NCBI GenBank assembly: GCA_023252155.1
Contig: JAHEXJ010000014.1
Coordinates: forward strand, 1-37,988
Source of the DNA: Actinomycetes bacterium
Lineage (GTDB): Bacteria > Actinomycetota > Actinomycetes > Nanopelagicales > Nanopelagicaceae
Direction of reading: 5' to 3'
DNA: 37,988 nucleotides
In this document: in pieces, positions 7,330 through 13,776 of the stretch
Position numbering within the stretch: the first letter of the stretch is position 1
Layout: each line of letters starts with the position of its first letter
Position numbers and translations under genes: made by a program
The notes under the pieces: generated by a model
Seen by the model: only the letters and a program-made list of their open reading frames with translations
Told to the model about the DNA's origin: nothing
Databases searched by the model: none

Positions 7330-7953
7330 ATGACTTTCACGAAGGCTCAGATGAAGCGTGCCGTCGCTCAAATCTGTGAGGCCGACCCGAAATTCATACC
7401 TATCATCGAGGCCAGTCCCCTCTGCCCCATAGGCATTAATGAATCGAAAAGCACGCATTTCGAATCCCTCGTCGAATCTGTCATCTCTCAACAGTTGGCG
7501 ATACGAGCAGCAGACACGATTCATGCAAGGCTCGTTACCCTGGCGGGTGGGAAGATCACCGCAGCAAGAATCGCAAAATTGGAAGAAACCGACCTACGTT
7601 CTGCCGGACTCTCCGGAGCAAAAGCTAAAACAATTCAAGGGCTAGCCAGCGCAGCGCTAAGCCGCGAGGTTGACATCAATAAATTGCATTTACTCGAAGA
7701 TGAAGTGGTTTCACAACAACTCAATTCACTTTGGGGTATTGGGCCCTGGACCGTCGATATGTTCATGATGTTCCAATTGGGACGTTTAGATACGTGGCCG
7801 ACTGGAGATTTAGGGGTGCGCAGAGGTTGGGAGAAGATTCATCGATTGAAAGAGCAAATCGAGCCCAAGAAACTTCATACCCGCGGCGATAAGTTCCGTC
7901 CACACAGAAGCGTTGTTGCCTGGTACTGCTGGCGAGCCGTTGAGAATAAATAA
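7330..7953 (+). CDS. DNA-3-methyladenine glycosylase II (AlkA-like, HhH-GPD superfamily)
   Basis: A 207-residue base-excision repair enzyme. The HhH-GPD region runs from about residue 45 to 175: FESLVESVISQQLA (first helices), SAGLSGAKAKTIQGLA, then the helix-hairpin-helix LWGIGPWTVDMFMMF (134-148) and the catalytic aspartate Asp160 in WPTGDLGVRRG. It should excise alkylated purines such as 3-methyladenine, leaving an abasic site. At 207 residues it is the short, single-domain form without the N-terminal AlkA domain or an Ada regulatory domain. It follows the DUF4389 gene by six bases and ends next to the convergent msrB gene. No FeCl cysteine cluster is visible, which argues against the EndoIII/MutY branches. 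Confidence 0.9.
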   Translation: MTFTKAQMKRAVAQICEADPKFIPIIEASPLCPIGINESKSTHFESLVESVISQQLAIRAADTIHARLVTLAGGKITAARIAKLEETDLRSAGLSGAKAKTIQGLASAALSREVDINKLHLLEDEVVSQQLNSLWGIGPWTVDMFMMFQLGRLDTWPTGDLGVRRGWEKIHRLKEQIEPKKLHTRGDKFRPHRSVVAWYCWRAVENK

Positions 7954-7954
7954 A

Positions 7955-8398
7955 CTATTTTGGCTCTAGGAACATCGAAACGGAATTAATGCACCACCGC
8001 TGATCTGTTGGAACGTCATAGCCTTCACCCTCAAAGACGTGCCCAAGATGTGACCCGCAACCCGCACAACGAACTTCGGTCCGAACGCGTGCGCCCAGTG
8101 AGCGATCCTCGACTAGAACGACCGCATCATCTTTTGTAGGCGCGTAAAAGGACGGCCATCCGCATCCGGAATGGAATTTGGTTTCACTTCGGAAAAGCTC
8201 GGCATTGCACGCTTTGCACTTGTAGATGCCTACGGTTTCGGTATCGACGTACTCTCCCGTGAAAGGGCGTTCAGTTGCTCCCTTTCGGAGAACATCGAAG
8301 GAAAGTGGATCTAACGCCTCTTTCAATTTCGCTTCATCTAGTTCAACTGGGTAAGGAGTGCCATCAGGGCGCAAGCCGTCAAAATCTCTAGGAGACAT
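7955..8398 (-). CDS. msrB: peptide-methionine (R)-S-oxide reductase MsrB
   Basis: A 147-residue enzyme that reduces methionine-R-sulfoxide in proteins. Two zinc-binding CxxC pairs are present (CKAC and CAGC), with FHSGCGWPSFYAP and GSHLGHVFEGEG between them. The catalytic cysteine lies in RWCINSVSMF (about Cys136). The start MSPRDFDGL at 8398 is supported by GGAG five bases upstream; a longer open frame back to 8539 would run antiparallel in function to, and overlap, the msrA coding sequence and is not credible. The start lies 11 bases inside the end of msrA, so the two reductases are translationally coupled and cover both methionine sulfoxide stereoisomers. Confidence 0.94.
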   Translation of the reverse strand: MSPRDFDGLRPDGTPYPVELDEAKLKEALDPLSFDVLRKGATERPFTGEYVDTETVGIYKCKACNAELFRSETKFHSGCGWPSFYAPTKDDAVVLVEDRSLGARVRTEVRCAGCGSHLGHVFEGEGYDVPTDQRWCINSVSMFLEPK

Positions 8399-8915
8399 GG
8401 CGCTCCATGGGGTATGCAACCCCTGTGCTCGAGTGGCAGTCGTAACCGTTGGGATTTTTTTCAAGATAGCGCTGGTGGTATTCCTCGGCAGGCCAAAAGA
8501 TGTGGCCATCGGCGGGAACAATCTCTGTGACGATGTCACCGTAACCAGCAGGCCTGATCAATTCTTGGTAGATCAAGCTTGTGGCGAGCGCAACGCGCTG
8601 TTGTTCGGGTGTCGTGAAGAAAATCGCGCTGCGGTATTGAGACCCGATGTCATTTCCTTGTGCGTTCAGAGAAGTGGGATCGTGCATGCCCCAAAATTCA
8701 CCGACATAGATTGGGTAATCCGCATCGCCACCTTCAAATTCGACAAAGACCGTTTCAGCATGGCCAGTGAGTCCGGTGCACACTTGCTCATATGTGGGAT
8801 TGGAAGTGCTACCACCCATGTAGCCCACTGCGGTTCGAATTACTCCGGGCATCTTCCAAAACCGGCGCTCGGCACCCCAGAAGCAGCCCGTTGCAAAGTA
8901 TGCGGTAGAAGACAT
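8388..8915 (-). CDS. msrA: peptide-methionine (S)-S-oxide reductase MsrA
   Basis: A 175-residue enzyme reducing methionine-S-sulfoxide. The catalytic motif GCFWG places the reactive cysteine at residue 11; other family marks are GYMGGSTSNPTYEQVC, TGHAETVFVEF and GNDIGSQYRSAIFF, followed by FWPAEEYHQRYLEKNP. Length is normal for the family. It is the first gene of the msrA-msrB pair, whose coding regions overlap by 11 bases. Reducing power normally comes from thioredoxin. The gene lies just upstream of, and divergent from, tRNA-Arg; no convincing promoter was recognised in the 65-base gap. Confidence 0.95.
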   Translation of the reverse strand: MSSTAYFATGCFWGAERRFWKMPGVIRTAVGYMGGSTSNPTYEQVCTGLTGHAETVFVEFEGGDADYPIYVGEFWGMHDPTSLNAQGNDIGSQYRSAIFFTTPEQQRVALATSLIYQELIRPAGYGDIVTEIVPADGHIFWPAEEYHQRYLEKNPNGYDCHSSTGVAYPMERHVS

Positions 8916-8980
8916 CAGGGTATTCTTTCGCCCTCAGGATGAAAGCACCACTTGAATTCCTGAGAATGCCGTACATGTGC

Positions 8981-9052
8981 GCCCCCGTAGCTCAGGGGAT
9001 AGAGCACCGCCCTCCGGAGGCGGGAGCGCAGGTTCGAATCCTGCCGGGGGCA
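8981..9052 (+). tRNA. tRNA-Arg (anticodon CCG)
   Basis: A complete cloverleaf can be folded. The acceptor stem GCCCCCG (8981-8987) pairs with CGGGGGC (9045-9051), discriminator A at 9052. The D arm contains GCTCAGGGGATAGAGC. The anticodon stem CCGCC/GGCGG encloses the loop CTCCGGA with anticodon CCG, reading the arginine codon CGG. The T arm is GCAGG TTCGAAT CCTGC. The 3' CCA is not encoded (ACCC follows), so tRNA nucleotidyltransferase must add it. Confidence 0.97.
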
Positions 9053-9227
9053 CCCGATCTCAACTGGTGGTACTAATGAGGTGTCATGTAGCGTGAATTA
9101 GGCTGCGCGAGATAAATCACTTTGCCATAGGGAAATCTTTTGGCCTATCTCCTTGTTAATACACACGGGAGCAGGGAGAATTGGTCTCTCGGATCACATT
9201 AGTTAGATCCCATCACCACATACTGGG

Positions 9228-9239
9228 CGCAACGTTGCG
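9228..9239. promoter_or_regulatory. 12-bp perfect palindrome upstream of whiB1
   Basis: CGCAACGTTGCG is a perfect palindrome whose end lies 35 bases before the whiB1 start. The 222-base stretch between tRNA-Arg and whiB1 has no gene; this palindrome is its clearest structure and could be an operator. M. tuberculosis whiB1 is known to be controlled by Cmr/CRP-type regulators, but this sequence does not match a CRP site, so the binder is unknown. Confidence 0.35.
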
Positions 9240-9274
9240 GCTGCCGTATGGCTATCACAAGGAAGGGTAGGTCT

Positions 9275-9547
9275 ATGGACTGGCGACATCAATCAGCATG
9301 CCGCGACGAAGATCCAGAACTGTTCTTCCCGGTTGGAAACACCGGCCCTGCGATCACGCAGATAGAAGAAGCAAAAAAGGTCTGTAACCGTTGCATCGTC
9401 AAAGACGCTTGCCTGGCTTGGGCTCTGGAGAGCGGCCAAGATGCTGGGGTCTGGGGTGGTCTGTCCGAGGACGAGCGAAGGGCGCTCAAGCGCCGCGCGG
9501 CACGAAACCGTGCACGCCTCATGGAGCAATCCAGCCAAATTCGCTAA
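9275..9547 (+). CDS. whiB1: WhiB1-type iron-sulfur transcriptional regulator
   Basis: A 90-residue WhiB-family regulator. Cys9, Cys37, Cys40 and Cys46 match the four ligands of the [4Fe-4S] cluster; ESGQDAGVWGGLSEDER carries the conserved turn, followed by a basic C-terminal DNA-binding tail (KRRAARNRAR). The start MDWRHQSACRDEDPELFFP is that of WhiB1 proteins and is preceded by AAGGAAGG, so the ATG at 9275 is preferred over 9248. WhiB1 is a nitric-oxide-sensitive regulator that binds the primary sigma factor and is essential in mycobacteria. It is convergent with, and overlaps by three bases, the pdtaS-like gene; I recall the same neighbour in M. tuberculosis (Rv3219/Rv3220c), which supports the subtype. 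Confidence 0.95.
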   Translation: MDWRHQSACRDEDPELFFPVGNTGPAITQIEEAKKVCNRCIVKDACLAWALESGQDAGVWGGLSEDERRALKRRAARNRARLMEQSSQIR

Positions 9548-11013
9548 ATCGGGAAAGTTACCAGCGCAGAAGTGCCTTCGTGGGCGCCCTCAAGTACGAG
9601 GCGTCCGCGAAGTTCGTTTTCGGTCAGAGTCCGGACTATCTGCAGGCCCAAATTAGAGGATGAACCTAGGTCGAAATCGATCGGGAGACCCACACCATTG
9701 TCATAAATTCGGATCGAGCACTCGGTCTGGTCCCGTTCGACGACAATGCGCAGCGAATCCCCCTTGGCGGCCAAGCCGTGCTCGAGGGCGTTGTGGATGA
9801 GCTCGGTGACGACCAGAGCCAGCGGCGTGGCCAACCTGGGTTCGAGAGTACCGACCCGGCCCTCACGCTCAATCCGAATGGCGTTGACCCGGGGGCTTAG
9901 TTCGCGGGCATTTGCGACCAAGCGATCTAGAACTTCGTCAAAGGCGACGGTCTCCTCGGAACTTCCCGACAAGGTCTCATGGACCATCGCGATAGAACCG
10001 ATTCGACGTACCGCCTCCTCCAGCGCCGCGCTGGCAGAAGGGTCTTCAATCCTGCGAGATTGAAGACGAAGAAGAGCCGAAACGGTCTGAAGATTATTTT
10101 TCACACGATGGTGAATTTCTCGGATCGTGGCATCCTTTGTCACCAACTCGCGATCTCGTCGTCGAACTTCAGTGATGTTGTGGAGCAAGACGATTGCACC
10201 GATTCGATCACTTCCTTGAATCAGTGGCATGACCAGAAGATCAATCGTTCCGGCAGAGTTCTCGCATTCGACACGACGCAATGCTCTACCGCTTAGAGAA
10301 CTGCGAAGTCCCTCCTCATGCGCTTCTTGTCGAGCCTTGGTCAAAGATTCTGCGACATCGCCAAGTGAATAACTTTCGAGTTCATTGGCCCAACCCAATC
10401 TGCTAAATGCCGATCGGGCATTTGGGCTCGCGTAGGAAATCACGCCGTTGACGTCGAGACGTATTAATCCATCGCCGACTCGAGGAAGGGGATCGAAAAC
10501 AGAAATCGCATCTGGATACGGGAAATTACCCTCGGCCACCATTCGATAAAGGTTGTGCGCGATCTCGCGGTAATTCAATTCGAGTCTGCTGGGAGAACGC
10601 ATCAAATCTGCGTTGCGGTGCCTTGAGATAACTGCAATGACCTGACCTTCAAATGTAACGGGAATCGTTTCTTCCTTAATCATCAACTCGCCAACGAGTT
10701 CAGGCTCAGAGTCCCGAATGATTTCACCATTGGATAATGCCGCGTCAATTCGTGCCTTTGCTCCCCAGGAGATTTCATCTCCAATTACGTCATGGGCGAA
10801 AACTGTCGCCGCAGTTGTTGGACGAATGTGTGCGACCGCAATATGGCCCGTTGGCCAACTCTTGCTGTCTTTGCGTTGTGGGACCCAAAGAATCAAATCT
10901 GCAAAAGAAAGATCAGAAAGCATTTGCCAATCGGCAGTAAGTTCGTGCAGTCGATGGATCTGCACTGTAGTGAGCGGACTGCGGCCCTGTAGCAAATCTT
11001 CAATCTGCGCCAT
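9544..11013 (-). CDS. pdtaS: PdtaS-type sensor histidine kinase
   Basis: A 489-residue soluble histidine kinase with no membrane helices. Residues 1-155 form the GAF-like N-terminal sensor domain of this family, 165-285 a PAS-like domain (VGDGLIRLDVNGVISYASP...), and 295-489 a HisKA_2 / HATPase module. The phospho-acceptor lies in REIHHRVKNNLQT (His301/302), the N box in TELIHNALEHG and the G1 box in DNGVGLP. The family partner is PdtaR, an ANTAR-domain RNA-binding antiterminator; no such gene occurs in this window. It ends the apparent operon SAF-CpaE-DUF6912-pdtaS (12-base gap upstream). Mycobacterial PdtaS senses copper and nitric oxide and is constitutively active; whether that applies here is unknown. 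Confidence 0.93.
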   Translation of the reverse strand: MAQIEDLLQGRSPLTTVQIHRLHELTADWQMLSDLSFADLILWVPQRKDSKSWPTGHIAVAHIRPTTAATVFAHDVIGDEISWGAKARIDAALSNGEIIRDSEPELVGELMIKEETIPVTFEGQVIAVISRHRNADLMRSPSRLELNYREIAHNLYRMVAEGNFPYPDAISVFDPLPRVGDGLIRLDVNGVISYASPNARSAFSRLGWANELESYSLGDVAESLTKARQEAHEEGLRSSLSGRALRRVECENSAGTIDLLVMPLIQGSDRIGAIVLLHNITEVRRRDRELVTKDATIREIHHRVKNNLQTVSALLRLQSRRIEDPSASAALEEAVRRIGSIAMVHETLSGSSEETVAFDEVLDRLVANARELSPRVNAIRIEREGRVGTLEPRLATPLALVVTELIHNALEHGLAAKGDSLRIVVERDQTECSIRIYDNGVGLPIDFDLGSSSNLGLQIVRTLTENELRGRLVLEGAHEGTSALVTFPI

Positions 11014-11025
11014 AGGTAAACTCTC

Positions 11026-11421
11026 TCACGCCAACCATTTCGAAAGATACGTTGCGATTTCTTGAGGCGCGAACCACGATAATTCTGCCTCCTCTGATTC
11101 AGCGACTAGGAGGGATTGGACTTGAGTCCACTCCAATTTTGAGAGCAACGCCACATGATCGCCTTCGATTTTTCCCGCCTGCTCACTCTTTAAATCGGCA
11201 GCCAACACAAGGCCTAAAGTTGATTCAGATCCTTGCCTTTCCTTCGAGATGAGCGCGGCATGCCACGACCTTTCAAATTCCAATTCTTCTTGTTCGGCCT
11301 CATCCAACTGGGCTGCCGCCAATGCACCAGGCTCTACAATCAGCGCTTCGGTTACTTCGAACTCTCCATCGTTTAAAAAGTTTTTAAGCTCTACAAGGGT
11401 GATTGGCACATATGCTCGCAT
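11026..11421 (-). CDS. DUF6912-type small acidic protein
   Basis: A 131-residue soluble protein starting MRAYVPITLVELKNFLNDG, a beginning I associate with the actinobacterial DUF6912 family. It is rich in acidic residues (LDEAEQEELEFE, AESEEAELSW) and shows alternating strands and helices but no catalytic motif. The ATG at 11421 is chosen because the family begins there and because the longer frame to 11535 would run into the CpaE-like gene; the ribosome binding site is weak. It lies 19 bases after the CpaE-like gene and 12 before pdtaS, so it is probably co-transcribed with both. Function unknown. Confidence 0.75.
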   Translation of the reverse strand: MRAYVPITLVELKNFLNDGEFEVTEALIVEPGALAAAQLDEAEQEELEFERSWHAALISKERQGSESTLGLVLAADLKSEQAGKIEGDHVALLSKLEWTQVQSLLVAESEEAELSWFAPQEIATYLSKWLA

Positions 11422-11440
11422 GCCACAAGGATATAAGTAT

Positions 11441-12541
11441 CTAGGAAGAAAGTTCGACCGCGATCTTGGCAATGCATTTTCGAATCGATGATCGATCATC
11501 GGTCTCGACCAGCGTCGCCCGCTCGTCTTCGGCATGAGTCAATGCACCAACGTCGCGAGGCAAGGTGAAGACTCCCTTCGGATGTAAAGGCGTTGCGGCG
11601 GATAAGAATTGCTCTTCTCGATACTTGGCCTTCTTTCCCCTTGCATTCATGTTGAGGGCTAGGCTTACCCGCGCATGAATCGTGATTTGGGAGAACTCCC
11701 TCACCAAGGTCTCAAGTCGATGAATCGCAAGTACGTCCGCTTTGCTGACAAGCCAGAGTTCATCGGCTTGCTCGCACGACCAATGGATCATTGTCGAAGT
11801 CCAACGACGATCGGTCAACGAATCGGCTACGCCCTCGATCGATCCTAGGTCGATGATTACGAAATCATTCTTGCTTACTACTTCATCAAGATGATCACCT
11901 AATCGAAGTACATGCTCCCGGGTAAATTCACTCACGCTTAAGTGCGGCGCGATCGTTCGTGAATATTGTTCGGCATCCAATTTATGGAGCGAAAGCATAG
12001 GCGCGATTGAGGGATGGCGTATATCGGCATCCATTAGAAGAGTCTCTTTGCCAAGGACGCTCAACTCCATGGCGAGATTCATTGCCAAACTTGTGCAGCC
12101 TGAAGCACCCGAGGGAGAGCCGATGGCTATCACGTGCGCGCGACGTTTTGCAGCGCGCTCGACTGTCGCGCTTCGAATCAGTGGTGCCCGTACGAAGCCC
12201 CGGACCAGATTAAGGAGTTCGGATGCTTCGCGCGGAACTCCGAACAAACCCGAATATTCTTGGTCATCGGAATTTCCAGATATAAACCCAACTAATTGCC
12301 GCACCTTTGCCTGGAGCGAACCCACTAATTTCGCCGATATCCCTGGAAGATCCGGCGAAAAGATAATTACTACGTTCTTATTGGCAGAGAGATCGGAATC
12401 GATAAATTTCATAAGTGAATCAAAATCCAATGCCCTGAAAACAACATTCCATCCCTGGCTGAAGAGCGTTCCAGCGACGAATCCTTCGACTTCAGAATTG
12501 GCGATCGCAGTAACAACTATCGGTAAGGCGATTTCAGCCAT
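11441..12541 (-). CDS. CpaE/TadZ-like MinD/ParA-superfamily protein with degenerate Walker A
   Basis: A 366-residue protein. Residues 1-125 resemble a receiver-like or CpaE N-terminal domain (VIIFSPDLPG, VGFISGNSDD); residues 135-366 form a SIMIBI-class ATPase domain. The phosphate loop reads SPSGASGCTS (142-151): both lysines of the usual KGGxGKT signature are replaced, by Ser144 and Cys149. The A' motif LLMDADIRHPS and the B-motif VIIDLGSIEG remain. It could bind nucleotide weakly or be a scaffold, as proposed for TadZ-type proteins. The start overlaps the end of the SAF-domain gene by eight bases, as expected for coupled partners. Tad pilus genes cpaF, tadB and tadC are absent from the window. 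Superfamily call is firm; pilus involvement is uncertain. Confidence 0.82.
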   Translation of the reverse strand: MAEIALPIVVTAIANSEVEGFVAGTLFSQGWNVVFRALDFDSLMKFIDSDLSANKNVVIIFSPDLPGISAKLVGSLQAKVRQLVGFISGNSDDQEYSGLFGVPREASELLNLVRGFVRAPLIRSATVERAAKRRAHVIAIGSPSGASGCTSLAMNLAMELSVLGKETLLMDADIRHPSIAPMLSLHKLDAEQYSRTIAPHLSVSEFTREHVLRLGDHLDEVVSKNDFVIIDLGSIEGVADSLTDRRWTSTMIHWSCEQADELWLVSKADVLAIHRLETLVREFSQITIHARVSLALNMNARGKKAKYREEQFLSAATPLHPKGVFTLPRDVGALTHAEDERATLVETDDRSSIRKCIAKIAVELSS

Positions 12542-13133
12542 GAGTTCTGACTACGACAACACGTCCCGACGCAGTGGCGTCCAAAACTTGCATGATGAGC
12601 TTCGTGTTCACAGACAGCGTAAGTGTGAGATCTCCCCCGAGGTTCTGACCTTTTCGATCGATAGCCAGAATGTAGGCGTGGGATATAACTAGATTGGGCG
12701 GTCCGATTTCCTTGGCGAGATGAGAATCTCCGACATGGTAGAGATTCACGATCTCACCGGTTGCCAAGTCCGCTGGAAGATCTGATGCGTGAACACTCAC
12801 GGGCACGGCACTCATCTGTAGCGACGATGAATTCGAGCTAACCGCCGTGCTCGGCAAAAGCTCGCCAGCCCCAACGGATCTCACGACGACAAAATCATTT
12901 ATGTTCTCGGAGGCACGGATGTAGGCCTGGATTCCGTCGGGAATGGCGATTCGTGTTGGAGTCAGATTACCGAGTGAAATGCGAACTCCCGGTGCAAGTG
13001 ATGTCTTAGCGCTCCACACAAGTTCAGTTCTATTGGCCATCGACGAGAGCACGTATGCAGATAGAAATGATGCGCAAATAAGGCTAACCGCAGCGATCGT
13101 GCGTGTTTGGACTCTCTGTTTTGGTTTTCTCAT
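12534..13133 (-). CDS. SAF-domain membrane-anchored protein (CpaB-like)
   Basis: A 199-residue protein with a basic N-terminus and one membrane helix (TIAAVSLICASFLSAYVLSS, about 11-30), then an extracytoplasmic SAF-like domain: WSAKTSLAPGVRISLGNLT, IPDGIQAYI and SVGAGELLPSTAV follow the CpaB/FlgA pattern of an initial beta-clip and a later VVRSVGAGELL motif. CpaB proteins assist assembly of Flp/Tad pili at the cell envelope. Here no pilin, secretin or cpaF neighbours exist, only the CpaE-like gene overlapping by eight bases. The ATG at 13133 was preferred over a TTG at 13142; no strong ribosome binding site is visible for either. CpaB-like domain assignment is likely, the biological role open. 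Confidence 0.78.
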   Translation of the reverse strand: MRKPKQRVQTRTIAAVSLICASFLSAYVLSSMANRTELVWSAKTSLAPGVRISLGNLTPTRIAIPDGIQAYIRASENINDFVVVRSVGAGELLPSTAVSSNSSSLQMSAVPVSVHASDLPADLATGEIVNLYHVGDSHLAKEIGPPNLVISHAYILAIDRKGQNLGGDLTLTLSVNTKLIMQVLDATASGRVVVVRTHG

Positions 13134-13258
13134 AATGAGCAACTAAAGGTCATCCAGCGAGTTCTCTGCGAAAGATACCCACAGTCATCCTTTGGGATGA
13201 GGTAAAGATCGGTCAAAGGACTGAGGTTCTATGCTCCTTCTCGGGCGATGGTGGAACC

Positions 13259-13771
13259 ATGACCACCTCAACTTTGATCTGCCGCCCCGTTTCATTTCCG
13301 CAAGTTTCAAGCACCCAGGACGATATCTGGAACCACCCCATGTTGGATCTCTTCCGACAGAACCAAGAAAAAATCATCGTGCGCCAACCTTTGTTGTACT
13401 CGATTCCCAGCAACTTCGGCGAAGAATACGACCCCGAATTTGCCCCTCAACCAACATCGGCTTCGGACCTTCCCGAACTTCGCGAGTGGACTTTCAAATT
13501 TGCGATCAGCACATTAGAAATTTTGGCTGCAAAGAGGCAGCCAAGTCAGCTTGCCAGGTGGTGTCACCACACCATCTACACACAACTTGTATCCGGAGTT
13601 GGATCGCTAAAAGAGGTAGGCAAGGTTCGAAAACTTCATATTTGCCAGCCGCTAGATGGCATATCTGAATCTGCACTCACAGTCAGATTCAATGATCGAA
13701 TCAGATCTCTGGTCATGCGCTTTGAAGGTGTAGACCATCGCTGGCTCTGCACAGCCCTGACATTGCTATAG
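13259..13771 (+). CDS. DUF6459 (Rv3235-like) protein
   Basis: A 170-residue soluble protein. The C-terminal half matches my memory of the Rv3235 / DUF6459 family: TLEILAAKRQPSQLARWCHHTIYTQL (described here by its ends, about residues 84-110), VRKLHICQPLDGISE and the terminal HRWLCTALTLL. The N-terminal 75 residues are proline- and polar-rich and look disordered. GGTGG lies just ahead of the ATG at 13259. It is the only plus-strand gene between secA and the SAF-domain gene: divergent from the latter over 125 bases, and convergent with secA with five bases between stops. Family members occur next to secA across actinobacteria, hinting at a link with export, but no function is known. Confidence 0.8.
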   Translation: MTTSTLICRPVSFPQVSSTQDDIWNHPMLDLFRQNQEKIIVRQPLLYSIPSNFGEEYDPEFAPQPTSASDLPELREWTFKFAISTLEILAAKRQPSQLARWCHHTIYTQLVSGVGSLKEVGKVRKLHICQPLDGISESALTVRFNDRIRSLVMRFEGVDHRWLCTALTLL

Positions 13772-13776
13772 GCGAA

